Source: JBBQFC01 sp038321615
GTDB taxonomy: Bacteria; Bacteroidota; Bacteroidia; Flavobacteriales_D; Cryomorphaceae
Length of the DNA stretch: 51,652 nt
NCBI GenBank assembly: GCA_038321615.1
Contig: JBBQFC010000017.1
Span: 1 to 51,652, forward strand
Reading direction: 5' to 3'
The notes under the pieces are model-generated. The model did no database searches, was not told where the DNA came from, and was given only the letters and a program-made list of their open reading frames with translations. The translations under genes and the position numbers were made by a program. Shown here piece after piece: positions 7,365 to 15,503 of this stretch (its first letter is position 1; each line of letters begins with the position of its first letter).

Positions 7365-8423
7365 TCAAGCCAATTCTGATTTTGACTTTTTACCATTGCT
7401 GCCAAAAGAATCATTTGACGAGCTTCCAGCTCTGGATGAATCCGTCAAGCTATTTGAGCTATTCGAGCTATTCGAATTGCTCGAGTTATTCTTATCTTTC
7501 GAACTGACTTGGATTCTGTTTTCCACGTTTTTAACGCCGGAAATAGATTCAGCCAAATCTTCGGCAGCACGCTTCGACCACTTATTATCCACCGTTCCGC
7601 TCAAAGTAACGGTACCGCCGGAAATGCTAATTTCCACGTCTGACGGATCAATCGATGCGTCATCGCTAAAAGCATCATTCAAGTCGTCCTTAATTCGTGA
7701 ATCGGAACGCTCATACCCCTTTGGGCCTTTGCCCCTGTGGCCTTCTGAACTCCCACCGTAATTCCGGCTATTATTTCCCGAATTAGCAGAGGAACTCCCC
7801 TGCCCATAGGAATTATTATCGCTCCTTTGGTTTGATTCGCTCCTTTGATCGCGCTGACCAGAATTTGACTGTCCGTTCGAGCTGAAATCGCTTTCGTACC
7901 CGCGATTTCCATAGCCGCCTCTTCCCGAATTCATTTCATTGCGTGAGTCGTTGTTGGACGAATCTTGTCGATTACCCGCGTTTTGGCGGCTGTTGGAATA
8001 GCCCGAATTTGATTGATCACCCCCGTAGTGAGAACCGGAATTGTGGTCCGAACTGCGATTGAAATCATTACCTCGACCGTAATCATTTTCACGACGATTG
8101 ACGTCCGAATAATTTCGATCATTTCCACTATTTTGATTATTCCCGTAATCGCGATCATTGGCATAATTGCGATCATCGGAAGAACCGCGGAAGTTCGCGT
8201 TAGTATTCGTGTATTCCGGATAAGCGGAGCGCTCATCGTAGCTGCGGAACCCACGACCTTCATTATTTTCACTGTTGCGATTCGAATCTGAATTATCGCT
8301 GCGCGCGTAATTGTTATCAGATTGATTTCCAAATCTGCCGCGTTCCCGCTCGCGGGAATTGTTAGAGTCGCGGTCTTCATTGTTTCTGCGGTTGTCTCTC
8401 CAACCAGGATAATTTGTCCTCAT
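7365..8423 (-). CDS. BON-domain protein with a long Asn/Ser/Arg/Gly-rich disordered N-terminus
   Basis: A 352-residue protein. Residues 1 to about 235 are low complexity, built almost entirely of Asn, Ser, Arg, Gly, Asp and Tyr, with no signal peptide. About 238-305 form a BON domain (SRIKDDLNDAF ... ISISGGTVTLSGTVDNKWSKRAAE ... GVKNVENRIQV). The last 45 residues are again Ser/Asn/Lys-rich. BON domains usually bind membranes or lipids in the periplasm and are often induced by osmotic stress. The lead-in GYERSDSRIKDD is typical of stress-linked BON proteins whose N-termini are much shorter. The lack of an export signal is odd for a BON protein. The long tail resembles prion-like or condensate-forming regions (inference). 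Confidence 0.8.
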   Translation of the reverse strand: MRTNYPGWRDNRRNNEDRDSNNSRERERGRFGNQSDNNYARSDNSDSNRNSENNEGRGFRSYDERSAYPEYTNTNANFRGSSDDRNYANDRDYGNNQNSGNDRNYSDVNRRENDYGRGNDFNRSSDHNSGSHYGGDQSNSGYSNSRQNAGNRQDSSNNDSRNEMNSGRGGYGNRGYESDFSSNGQSNSGQRDQRSESNQRSDNNSYGQGSSSANSGNNSRNYGGSSEGHRGKGPKGYERSDSRIKDDLNDAFSDDASIDPSDVEISISGGTVTLSGTVDNKWSKRAAEDLAESISGVKNVENRIQVSSKDKNNSSNSNSSNSSNSLTDSSRAGSSSNDSFGSNGKKSKSELA

Positions 8424-8974
8424 AACTATGGGGTTTTAAAGGTGAGTCTATTATATACCCAAAGCTATGCCACAGGTTTAACGCCTTGATTTCCTGCAGT
8501 CTTGGGAGTGCCTATTGTAGAAAATTTCCCCAAGTCAAGGAATTTTTTCGACAAAGTTTCAAGCGTGCAATTGGCTTATTACGAACGGGTAGAGACCTGC
8601 TACTTTTCAGGGAGCTAATCGAGGTGCTGGCTGACCGCATTACCTATTTGCTTCAAGAAGAATATTCAGAAACATGGCCGGCTTCTCAACACATAATTAA
8701 TAACTCCGATAAATGGTCGCCTTGTCGCTTGTAATATGCTAAACAATCAGCACAATTGATATTGCAATAAAACACATACCACGCGAAGCATTTGCAACAC
8801 GTAAATTGCTACTGTTCCGACCGCCAAAAGGAAAAAAAAGTCTGTTGCTGCCCTTATTGGAGCACCCGAAAAGAGTTCGCTCGAATTATCAAACTATTTC
8901 CGCTTCCCACATAAAAGTTAAAATTCATGACCCCACCTGGTGAGATAGCAAAGGACAATTGATACTGATTTCTG
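8424..8974. other. Gene-free interval
   Basis: I see no convincing gene in these 550 bases. An 82-codon plus-strand frame from a TTG at 8486 (VKEFFRQSFKRAIGLL...) and a short Cys-rich frame around 8800-8920 (NCYCSDRQ ... VCCCPYW) may be gene remnants, but neither has a good start or a family match I recognise. The minus-strand octamer TAGCTTTG at 8467-8460 could be the -7 element of the BON gene; a matching -33 is not clear. Confidence 0.4.
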
Positions 8975-9574
8975 TCAGATTATAATCTTATACCCAATTG
9001 GCTTAAAGCTCCCACCGTTGCTATCTTCCGCTGAGCAAGCAGTCAAGGCAACAATCAGGTTCATATGAGCTTTTATAATCAAATAATCTCCAGCTTTAGA
9101 AGTTGGTGGGTGAACTGTAACCTTGCCCTTATCATCGAATTTTACATTCATGAACACATTGAAGGCGGTTGGAATATCGTCGGGAGCGATTCCGTAATCG
9201 GCTAAAACATCCGTAAAGTTGCCAAAGCAGCTCGGATGATCACCCTTATAATTGTACATAATTTCAAATGTTTCCGAGCTGCACGGGGCTAGCAGAAAAT
9301 CATTTCTCCCATTTGTATCTTCCAGAATGGTGGCCATCTTCCGGCTGCGATTGCTCCAAAGGTGATTTCCTTTTGTGATCAAAATAGTCTCTTCGAAATC
9401 GAACGTCTTGCCGGACGATAATTTTTCTCCAAAATCCGGATAATTAAAAAGCAACATGTCGCTAACCTGGCATCCTTGTATATCGATGATTTTGAGAATT
9501 TGTCCTTCTTTCAAAAGGAAACTTGACGCGGTTTGCGGTTTAATAGTATTTATACCTTCATTGATTTCCATCAT
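8975..9574 (-). CDS. DUF1989 (urea carboxylase-associated / carboxyguanidine deiminase-like) protein
   Basis: A 199-residue cytoplasmic protein of the DUF1989 family. Family marks are LKEGQILKIIDIQGCQVSDML, the NHLWSNRSRKMATILEDT stretch, CFGNFTDVLADYGI, AFNVFMNVKF and the ending KAGDYLIIKAHMNLIVALTACS. Known DUF1989 proteins sit beside urea/guanidine carboxylase, and a pair of them (CgdAB) deiminates carboxyguanidine. No carboxylase is present here. The gene begins six bases after the stop of the GntA-like gene, so the two form an operon. A role in processing a hydroxylated guanidine is inference. Start is the first of two adjacent ATGs. Confidence 0.85.
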   Translation of the reverse strand: MMEINEGINTIKPQTASSFLLKEGQILKIIDIQGCQVSDMLLFNYPDFGEKLSSGKTFDFEETILITKGNHLWSNRSRKMATILEDTNGRNDFLLAPCSSETFEIMYNYKGDHPSCFGNFTDVLADYGIAPDDIPTAFNVFMNVKFDDKGKVTVHPPTSKAGDYLIIKAHMNLIVALTACSAEDSNGGSFKPIGYKIII

Positions 9575-9580
9575 CGTGGT

Positions 9581-10240
9581 TCAGTTTTTAATGGGCTGAA
9601 ACGGACATTTCCAATTTGCCGCCACGCTCCTACCGCTATATTGTTTTGCTTCGCTGCTGTTGCCAAAATCATCCAGCATTGGATTACTGCTTCCATTCTG
9701 CTCCATATCCCGTTCACGAATTCGATCCCTCGTGCTATCGTAAATGTTCATTTCTCGAAGTGTTTCAAACTGGCTATGTAAATTAAATACGATCATGGGC
9801 TCCAATGTTTTTCGAGCTGGACGCGATGCATGGGGATGCATCCCTATAATGTAAAAAGCTGTACCGTGAAGACTGAAGGAGAAGTTATCGTCTGCTGGAT
9901 TCGCACTCACTGAACTGTCCCACTCAGCGTTGTCGATAGTTTGCAGTTTATCTAAAAGCGTCCATAAAGCGGTTTCGAACTCCAATTCACTTTTTACAGC
10001 GGGAGTCTTAAAATGTAGAATAAAGCTCGAAAACTGACGCTTGTCGCTGACAGTCGATTCAACAAAACGTCCCAGAGCGGTATAAATATTATGAATTCCT
10101 TCCTTGTCGAAAATGCCTTCCACAGAAAGCTCGGTAAAATTTTTGCCGCGTACTATGCTTTGAGCCATAACACAAGGATGATCGTTCTCAATTATAAATT
10201 CATGAAGATCATTTTGTGTTTCAAAGGATGAAGTTGCCAT
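9581..10240 (-). CDS. YqcI/YcgG family protein, GntA-like haem-dependent guanidine N-hydroxylase homologue
   Basis: About 219 residues from the ATG at 10240, chosen because family members begin with a short lead before HPCVMAQ; an in-frame ATG at 10276 is possible. Motifs are NDHPCVMAQS near the start, MHPHASRPARKTLEPM, HSQFETLRE, and the C-terminal DDFGNSSEAKQYSGR with WKCPF. In this family GntA hydroxylates the guanidino nitrogen of an arginine derivative in guanitoxin synthesis, using haem, and the arginine hydroxylase DcsA is, as I recall, related. Here there is no guanitoxin gene set, only the DUF1989 partner six bases downstream. Substrate is unknown; arginine or a free guanidine is plausible. 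Confidence 0.82.
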   Translation of the reverse strand: MATSSFETQNDLHEFIIENDHPCVMAQSIVRGKNFTELSVEGIFDKEGIHNIYTALGRFVESTVSDKRQFSSFILHFKTPAVKSELEFETALWTLLDKLQTIDNAEWDSSVSANPADDNFSFSLHGTAFYIIGMHPHASRPARKTLEPMIVFNLHSQFETLREMNIYDSTRDRIRERDMEQNGSSNPMLDDFGNSSEAKQYSGRSVAANWKCPFQPIKN

Positions 10241-10276
10241 ATTCTGATGATTAAGGATTCTACCGGCATCAACCAA

Positions 10277-10598
10277 AACACGGACAACTATTAATCTTCA
10301 AAACAAAAAATGAATGTTTTACTTATGATTGTCAGTGACTTAGGCAGTAAAAAAGCGCTTTGAATGAATAATTAATATGCGCATTCCGTGTGGAGTACTT
10401 TGCACATGTGTCGAATTATTCTACACTGAATGATATAGTCTCAAAATTGTTCATTTCGTATTATCGCCCCGCTCAAGCTTCGATCGACTAAATAAAGATA
10501 AGCTTAACTATGTGGTGAATTCGAATTGATACAGGTATGATTACTTCGGTAATATTGATATTAAAAAATGCTATTTGATAAAACACATCTCTACTTTC
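10277..10598. other. Gene-free interval
   Basis: AT-rich intergenic sequence upstream of the GntA-like gene. I see no open frame, repeat or clear promoter pair that I could defend. Confidence 0.5.
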
Positions 10599-11045
10599 TT
10601 AATTCAATGTTTGCGAAGACGCGGAGTGGGTCGTGTCCGGCTTCCATATGCTTTTAGAGATACCGATTAAGTCATTATCAGTCATATACATTTGACCATT
10701 TTCTGGTAATTCGAGGATCTTCACCCTGGCTGTTTTAGTTGCGAAATCCACTGTAAGGTTATAAGTGCACGCGCTTTCAGGATTCGTTGAATTAACAAGT
10801 ACTGTATTTCGCTTTTGTGTTATCTCGGGTAGATGGTCATAACTTTCTTTTTCAGAGAGCGGATACAAAAATAGCATTGCACGGCTCTTCAACTCTGAAT
10901 AGAAAACCTTATAATCCTTTTCAGGAATGAGCCAAAACTCTAATATGAAAGCATGTTTTTGCGAAATAGCTTGAAATTTACCAAGATCATCGCACTTCCA
11001 AATCTTGTGGTCAGCCAGTAGCTGCTCGCATCTGTTGGTGGTCAT
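10599..11045 (-). CDS. Hypothetical protein, 148 residues
   Basis: An open frame of normal length starting at an ATG (MTTNRCEQLL). It has no signal peptide, no membrane segment and no motif that I recognise. The body is mixed alpha/beta with several hydrophobic strands (AFILEFWLIPEKDYKVFY, AMLFLYPLSE, CTYNLTVDFATKTARVKIL). It has the look of a small soluble cytoplasmic protein, and its amino-acid balance supports real coding. It stands alone between two non-coding gaps, upstream of the DUF1989 unit on the same strand but 322 bases from it. Confidence 0.6.
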   Translation of the reverse strand: MTTNRCEQLLADHKIWKCDDLGKFQAISQKHAFILEFWLIPEKDYKVFYSELKSRAMLFLYPLSEKESYDHLPEITQKRNTVLVNSTNPESACTYNLTVDFATKTARVKILELPENGQMYMTDNDLIGISKSIWKPDTTHSASSQTLN

Positions 11046-11181
11046 ACTGGAATGTTTATATGCACTCGAAATTTACGAACAACTTCTCAACATAAAGTTA
11101 AAGGGACATTAATTTCGACAAATTGAAAAAAAAGTGCAACGAACACTAAAATAATAGACTATCAATCAATATCTTGACGGA

Positions 11182-11421
11182 TTATATCATTGACGCTAAG
11201 TCGCTGCACGCTGCCGGACAACGCTCACAGGATTCAGCACATTTTATACAAAGCTCCATATCGTAGGCCAGGCACTCTTTCGCACAATAATCGCAGACTG
11301 TGATACAGGTGTGCGTGGATGTTTCGACTTTCCATCTCCAGCATATTACCGGTTAAGTGGCTAAATTGGCGCACTCAATGCAGCAATTTGGACAATCATT
11401 GATGCCTTGGATACCGAGCAT
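11182..11421 (-). pseudogene. Relic of a Cys-rich four-helix copper-binding (Csp/DUF326-like) protein
   Basis: One frame over 80 codons carries the Cys ladder of four-helix-bundle copper storage proteins: INDCPNCCIECANLAT, then after an in-frame TAA (complement of 11353-11355) TCITVCDYCAKECLAYDM and CIKCAESCERCPAACSDLA. The CxxC and CxxxC spacing on successive helices is clear. The stop after residue 22 and the short overall length (family members are about 105-110 residues) suggest decay, though the part after the stop (about 57 codons) could be a short functional protein with a non-ATG start. Such proteins bind Cu(I) through rows of Cys inside a helical bundle. Confidence 0.55.
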
Positions 11422-11731
11422 TGCTACCACACACATTTAGCAGCCGCCCTTAGGCTATCCGCGTTTTTTGAGTTTGTGTTTAGCAGCGGATGGCAATGGA
11501 CGCAGAAGTCTATTTCCAAAAAGGTCAACAAATTTGCTCAAAACGTAGAATTTGTGCCCCGATCAGTACAGGCTGAAATGGTGAGTTATGCGTTTTAACA
11601 GAAACTGAAATTTAAAACTGAAAAAGCAGTATGGGCTCTCAATGCTGCTTGTGACCGGTAAGTGTGTAGCCTTGGGAAATACAGCGGCATAGAGATTGTA
11701 CATTGAACAACGACATTAAAAACAAGAACGC
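11422..11731. other. Gene-free interval before the coiled-coil protein
   Basis: A 63-codon plus-strand frame at 11407-11598 is antisense to the start of the Cys-rich relic and has no family look. I see no clear promoter pair for the gene at 11732. Confidence 0.4.
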
Positions 11732-12238
11732 ATGAAAACAATACAGACCATATTATCCCTGACATTTGTCGGTTTCGTTCTAAGCCTAACAGCACAGAAT
11801 AACAGCGACTACAACGAATTCAAAACTTATGTGGACAGTGTTGAGAAAAGCATAATCAAGAAAGGATCTACCAATTGGGATAAGATTGATAGACGCTACG
11901 ATACGCTTAAACAAAAAGTAGATCGAAATGCGGATGGTTTAAGTGCAGAAATTTCCAAGGAATACAAGCAGATGGAAAGTGGGTATGCGTCCGTAAAGAA
12001 AGATGCTCAAAAGAATAGGCAAGATTTGGAAACGGAAGCTGGAAGCCTGCTTGGGAAAGCAGAACAGTGGCTCGACAATAAACAGCAAAATGCGAAAGAA
12101 AATATCAATGAAGGCCAAGAAAGATTGGAAGAAAGTTGGGAAGATACCAAGCGATGGTTTAGTGAAAATTATGATGACCTATCGGATGCCACGAAAGAGC
12201 GATATAATAAATTGAAAAACCGATTTGATTATAAGTGA
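11732..12238 (+). CDS. Exported helical/coiled-coil protein of unknown function
   Basis: A 168-residue protein with a clear signal peptide (TILSLTFVGFVLSLTAQ, cleavage near residue 22). The rest is almost wholly charged amphipathic helix. Lys, Glu, Asp, Asn and Gln dominate, there is no Pro or Cys, and helical heptad-like spacing is visible (YDTLKQKVDRNADGLSAEI, ERLEESWEDTKRWFSENY). It resembles YtxH/apolipoprotein- or LEA-like helical stress proteins in composition, but I cannot assign a family with confidence. Probably periplasmic. It is single-gene, closed by a good terminator at 12271. Confidence 0.75.
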   Translation: MKTIQTILSLTFVGFVLSLTAQNNSDYNEFKTYVDSVEKSIIKKGSTNWDKIDRRYDTLKQKVDRNADGLSAEISKEYKQMESGYASVKKDAQKNRQDLETEAGSLLGKAEQWLDNKQQNAKENINEGQERLEESWEDTKRWFSENYDDLSDATKERYNKLKNRFDYK

Positions 12239-12270
12239 ACGACTTAGCTTCAAACAAACTATTCAGACTC

Positions 12271-12302
12271 AAAAGAGTGGCCAATGAGTCACTCTTTTTA
12301 TT
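12271..12302 (+). terminator. Terminator of the coiled-coil protein gene
   Basis: AAAAGAGTG (12271-12279) pairs with CACTCTTTT (12290-12298), followed by T-rich sequence, 33 bases after the stop. Confidence 0.85.
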
Positions 12303-12644
12303 TGAATGATAGCTAAATAAAATTCAAAAAAACATATAAACTTCTTTTGCCCCTGCCCGAGTGCGCCGCGGACTGCGCTCTAAACACCACCGCCCATCAA
12401 TGAAGTAAACTACGAAACTGCCGGATAAAGCAATTGCGTGGTATTTTCTTGTAAGAGAGCTAATTGGACTTGAAAGGATAAACTTTACGGCATCAAAATT
12501 GCCGTGTATTCCTGGATAAATGAAGGCGCCCACAGGTGTAAAGCTTGTGGCTAACGAATACGGCGGATGCATACTCAGTACCTAATTGGGTGATAATGGA
12601 ATGTGCACGGCCGACCGCAGTTGGGCCTTCAGCTGAAAAAGTAT
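12303..12644. other. Gene-free interval
   Basis: Between two convergent genes. Both strands have open frames of about 80 codons (12324-12572 minus, 12545-12823 plus) that show no domain, signal or family look; I treat them as chance. Confidence 0.4.
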
Positions 12645-14126
12645 CTAAGGGAGGCGAGATTCTGATCTATGTAAGGTATGTGTATCCAGAATTCGTAAAA
12701 TCTCTACCTTGGAAGTTGAAGATTTACGCTGCCCGTAAAGCTTCTCTAGCGCGTTTCTCCGGGTTACGGCTATATCTACAATTCTCTCGGGATAATCAAT
12801 GCCGTATTCGAAGCCGTACATAGCTCCTTCCATAGCGGTCATTTTCCATGGCTCTATTGCCAAGTACGGTGGAAGATCTCTAAGTTCCGGAATGTGTTTT
12901 TTAATAAATATCGCATCTGGATCATGGATAAGTGCGTTTCTCGTTGGGTTGTAAACCCGAACTGTGTTGATACCCGTAAATCCTGCTTGCATCTGCATTT
13001 GCCCGTAGTGAATCCCAGGCTCAAAATCTAGAAACTGCTGGGCCAACCAAGGAGCTCCAACAGTAAAATGTTGGAACAAGTGGTGAGTTAAGAAAGATGT
13101 AATCAATGCTCGCATGCGGAAATTTAGATATCCCGTATTCACTACTGATCGTATCGAAGCATCGACCAAGGGATAACCAGTCTTTCCTGCCTTCCATAGT
13201 TCGACATACCGCTCATTTCGGGGTTGGCTCAGAGTAGAAAAACCCCTGTTTAAGGCTTCCTTCTCCATCCGCATTTCAGCTTCAAACTTCTGTATAAAAT
13301 GACTTTGCCATTTCAATCGGGAGGTAAAAGTCTTAACTTGTATTGCATGCTTGCCCCAACTTTGCATCTGTATTGCACGCTGATATACTTCCCTCACTGA
13401 AAGATTGCCCCAAGCAAAATAAGGGGATAGTCGGCTGCATCCGACTTGAGAACTTTCAGGTTTAGAGATGTGAGCCGAATAATTTTTTATCCTGTCGTCG
13501 AAAAAGGATTCTGCCCATTTTAAGCCTTCGGTTCTGCCGCCAACTTGAAAAGGGTGCTGTGGCGTACGTAAATCAAAAACTTCGAATTTTGAAGCGAGGT
13601 TATCAATCTTATCGATATTCATGTATAATCCTTCCTGTAAGTCGATTGTATCGACAGGATTATGTAAAAACCGCATCACGGCTTCTCTCCAATGGAGTCG
13701 ATTGCGAACACCACGAGCTACACCATTTTGCGGGTATTCAGACCAAAGAATATCTTCTTGATTGCAAAATGCCTTAATCGCTTTATCCCTTTGGAATGTA
13801 ATATTGAGACCTGTTTCGGCAGTACTGTACATTTCAGCAAACGGGATTACTGAATTTAATGTTGATATAATTTCCAGCGCGTCACCGCGCACGCAAAGCA
13901 CTTTTGTATTGAGCGGTTCTAACTGTTTGTTGAGATCCACCAGACTTTCCCTAACAAAATTGAAATGCCGATTACTGTAATGTGGATCGCTTTCTAATGC
14001 GGGTTCGAGAATGTAAATCAACACTACGGGCTTTGCATTCATTAGTGCCTGCCAAAGCGCTGTATTATCTGACAGGCGCAAATCCCTCTTGAACCAAAAT
14101 ACCGTGTATTCGACTTGATCAGACAT
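12645..14126 (-). CDS. Photolyase/cryptochrome-family flavoprotein, atypical electron-transfer motif
   Basis: About 493 residues from the ATG at 14126 (MSDQVEYTVFWFKRDLRL); three in-frame codons upstream are possible but the family starts here. The N-terminal Rossmann antenna domain covers residues 1-130, the helical FAD-binding domain about 190-470. FAD-domain marks are SRLSPYFAWGNLSVREV, TGYPLVDASIRSVVNTGYLNFRMR and VYNPTRNALIHDPDAIF ... KKHIPEL. In classic photolyases the stretch before the last motif reads NNGGWQW. Here it is IHYGQMQMQAG, so the inner Trp of the electron-transfer chain and the Asn near flavin N5 are replaced by Met and His (by-eye alignment). It may repair DNA in another way or be a light sensor. 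Confidence 0.85.
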   Translation of the reverse strand: MSDQVEYTVFWFKRDLRLSDNTALWQALMNAKPVVLIYILEPALESDPHYSNRHFNFVRESLVDLNKQLEPLNTKVLCVRGDALEIISTLNSVIPFAEMYSTAETGLNITFQRDKAIKAFCNQEDILWSEYPQNGVARGVRNRLHWREAVMRFLHNPVDTIDLQEGLYMNIDKIDNLASKFEVFDLRTPQHPFQVGGRTEGLKWAESFFDDRIKNYSAHISKPESSQVGCSRLSPYFAWGNLSVREVYQRAIQMQSWGKHAIQVKTFTSRLKWQSHFIQKFEAEMRMEKEALNRGFSTLSQPRNERYVELWKAGKTGYPLVDASIRSVVNTGYLNFRMRALITSFLTHHLFQHFTVGAPWLAQQFLDFEPGIHYGQMQMQAGFTGINTVRVYNPTRNALIHDPDAIFIKKHIPELRDLPPYLAIEPWKMTAMEGAMYGFEYGIDYPERIVDIAVTRRNALEKLYGQRKSSTSKVEILRILDTHTLHRSESRLP

Positions 14127-14150
14127 GGACAATCTCGATATCAACATATA

Positions 14151-14185
14151 AAAAATAGGCCGGAATAGATTTTCCGGCCTTTAAT
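14151..14185 (-). terminator. Terminator between the membrane protein and photolyase genes
   Basis: AGGCCGGAA (14157-14165) and TTCCGGCCT (14172-14180) form a perfect 9-bp stem with a six-base loop. Read on the minus strand it is followed by a T-run (the plus-strand A-run at 14150-14155), so it ends transcription of the gene at 14213-15241. Confidence 0.85.
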
Positions 14186-14212
14186 GAAAACACGAATTGT
14201 GGGTGATTTGTT

Positions 14213-15241
14213 TTATTCAGCGCGTCTTCTAGGGGTTTCAACTTCCACTGTCTCTTCATACACCACCAATTGATCGGCACCTACTGCGCCTCCTATCATG
14301 GCAGCCGCCATTCCTAGCAACAGAGCGAAAAAGGCACCGGTACTAAATTTCGCCATAGCTTCAGCGGCTTGGTCGGCATAGACAATGGCTTTTTCTTTTG
14401 CTTCTCTGTACGCTTCTTCCGCAGCATTAACAGCCTTATCAATTTTGCGCTCCCACTTCTCCATAAGCCCGTTTATCTCGGCTTGTGTTAATTGAGTATT
14501 TGCAGATAAATATTTTTTCAATTCATCCTTTTGAAAATAAGTATCATTTCCTTTTGTTGTAATTTTAAGATTTCCCTCTTCGTCTAAATCAAACTGCAGA
14601 TCATTTACAAATTCATCTACATCCAAGCTACCAATAATGCCGCTGGCAGTAACGTTGGGATTGTTCATGAGTTCCTTGGCATCTCCCGATGTATTATCAG
14701 GAAGAATGTTGAGCCGTTCGCCTTGCTGTATTACACTCAGTATTTGTTTCTTCACCTGATCAATCCCGAGAGTAGTGCTTTCTTCTCCCTTCTTTTGGGC
14801 TCCTTGATAATCTACAATTACTTTAGCCTGATCGCCGCCGAGAATTTTTCCAGCAGCACCAGTCAGCCCGCTAAATATACCACCAATGGCAGCTGTGATA
14901 AGATAAAGCGAGAGTAAGGCATAAACGCCCCAAGCGATAACGCCGTGTATCGCCCCATCAAGCTTATCTGCATGGCCAGCCAAACGGCCTGCTACCATCC
15001 CGCCTGTAAAAAGGGCTATTAAATTGGTCATAACCCACCAAATGAGTGTGCCTATACCCAAGCCTTCTAGTGGGCTTGATTCTTCTAATGGATCTATCGA
15101 CGCAAAACCGATTCCCACACCCAGTAGATTCAATAAGAAAATGGCCGATAGTGCAGTGACGAAGCCCGCAAGAATGGCACCCCATGATACATGCGAGCGC
15201 TGTGTTAATTTGTCTTCTATTCGAGTTGAAGTTGTTCTCAT
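14213..15241 (-). CDS. Conserved membrane protein of unknown function
   Basis: A 342-residue protein. The N-terminal membrane segments are at about residues 19-50 (SWGAILAGFVTALSAIFLLN), 62-85 (GTLIWWVMTNLIALFTGG) and 95-130 (HGVIAWGVYALLSLYLITAA). A soluble, charged, helical region of about 170 residues follows, then a last membrane segment near 295-320 (GAFFALLLGMAAAMIGGAV). The MVAGRLAG and LDGAIHGVIAWG motifs recur in proteins labelled PhnA-like or simply membrane protein, but no function is established. It sits among stress-type genes and is followed by a strong terminator. Confidence 0.72.
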   Translation of the reverse strand: MRTTSTRIEDKLTQRSHVSWGAILAGFVTALSAIFLLNLLGVGIGFASIDPLEESSPLEGLGIGTLIWWVMTNLIALFTGGMVAGRLAGHADKLDGAIHGVIAWGVYALLSLYLITAAIGGIFSGLTGAAGKILGGDQAKVIVDYQGAQKKGEESTTLGIDQVKKQILSVIQQGERLNILPDNTSGDAKELMNNPNVTASGIIGSLDVDEFVNDLQFDLDEEGNLKITTKGNDTYFQKDELKKYLSANTQLTQAEINGLMEKWERKIDKAVNAAEEAYREAKEKAIVYADQAAEAMAKFSTGAFFALLLGMAAAMIGGAVGADQLVVYEETVEVETPRRRAE

Positions 15242-15503
15242 AATTTCAAGTTTAAGATTAGTTTTTTCCAGCTATTCAATTGTAATGCCTCTTGGCTTTA
15301 AAAGATGCAGAATTTTCAACGGAATCCGCAAGTGCGCAATTAACTACTGATATCTAGATAATTATGTGAAAACATATATTTTCGAAAAGTTCGTATTCCG
15401 TAATTGATAAACTAATTACACTGTGAAAAGATTCTACGTTATTGTGAAAAATTTACACACTTTGTTGGCTCTCCAAATTTCGAACCCAGTGCCAGCCATT
15501 GAT

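Noticed and set aside
7297..7761. A 154-codon plus-strand frame rich in Leu/Phe/Glu repeats
   Set aside because: It is the complement of the BON gene's Asn/Ser-rich tail and begins inside a terminator; shadow.
8486..8734. An 82-codon plus-strand frame starting at TTG
   Set aside because: Helical look but no start context, no conserved motif and non-ATG start. It could be a gene remnant but not supportable as a gene.
8790..8935. Cys-rich short frame (NCYCSDRQ ... VCCCPYW) on plus
   Set aside because: Resembles a zinc-binding tail but lacks a start and a family match; too short to call.
12324..12572. An 82-codon minus-strand frame after the photolyase gene
   Set aside because: No signal, domain or conserved feature, and an equally long frame lies on the other strand.
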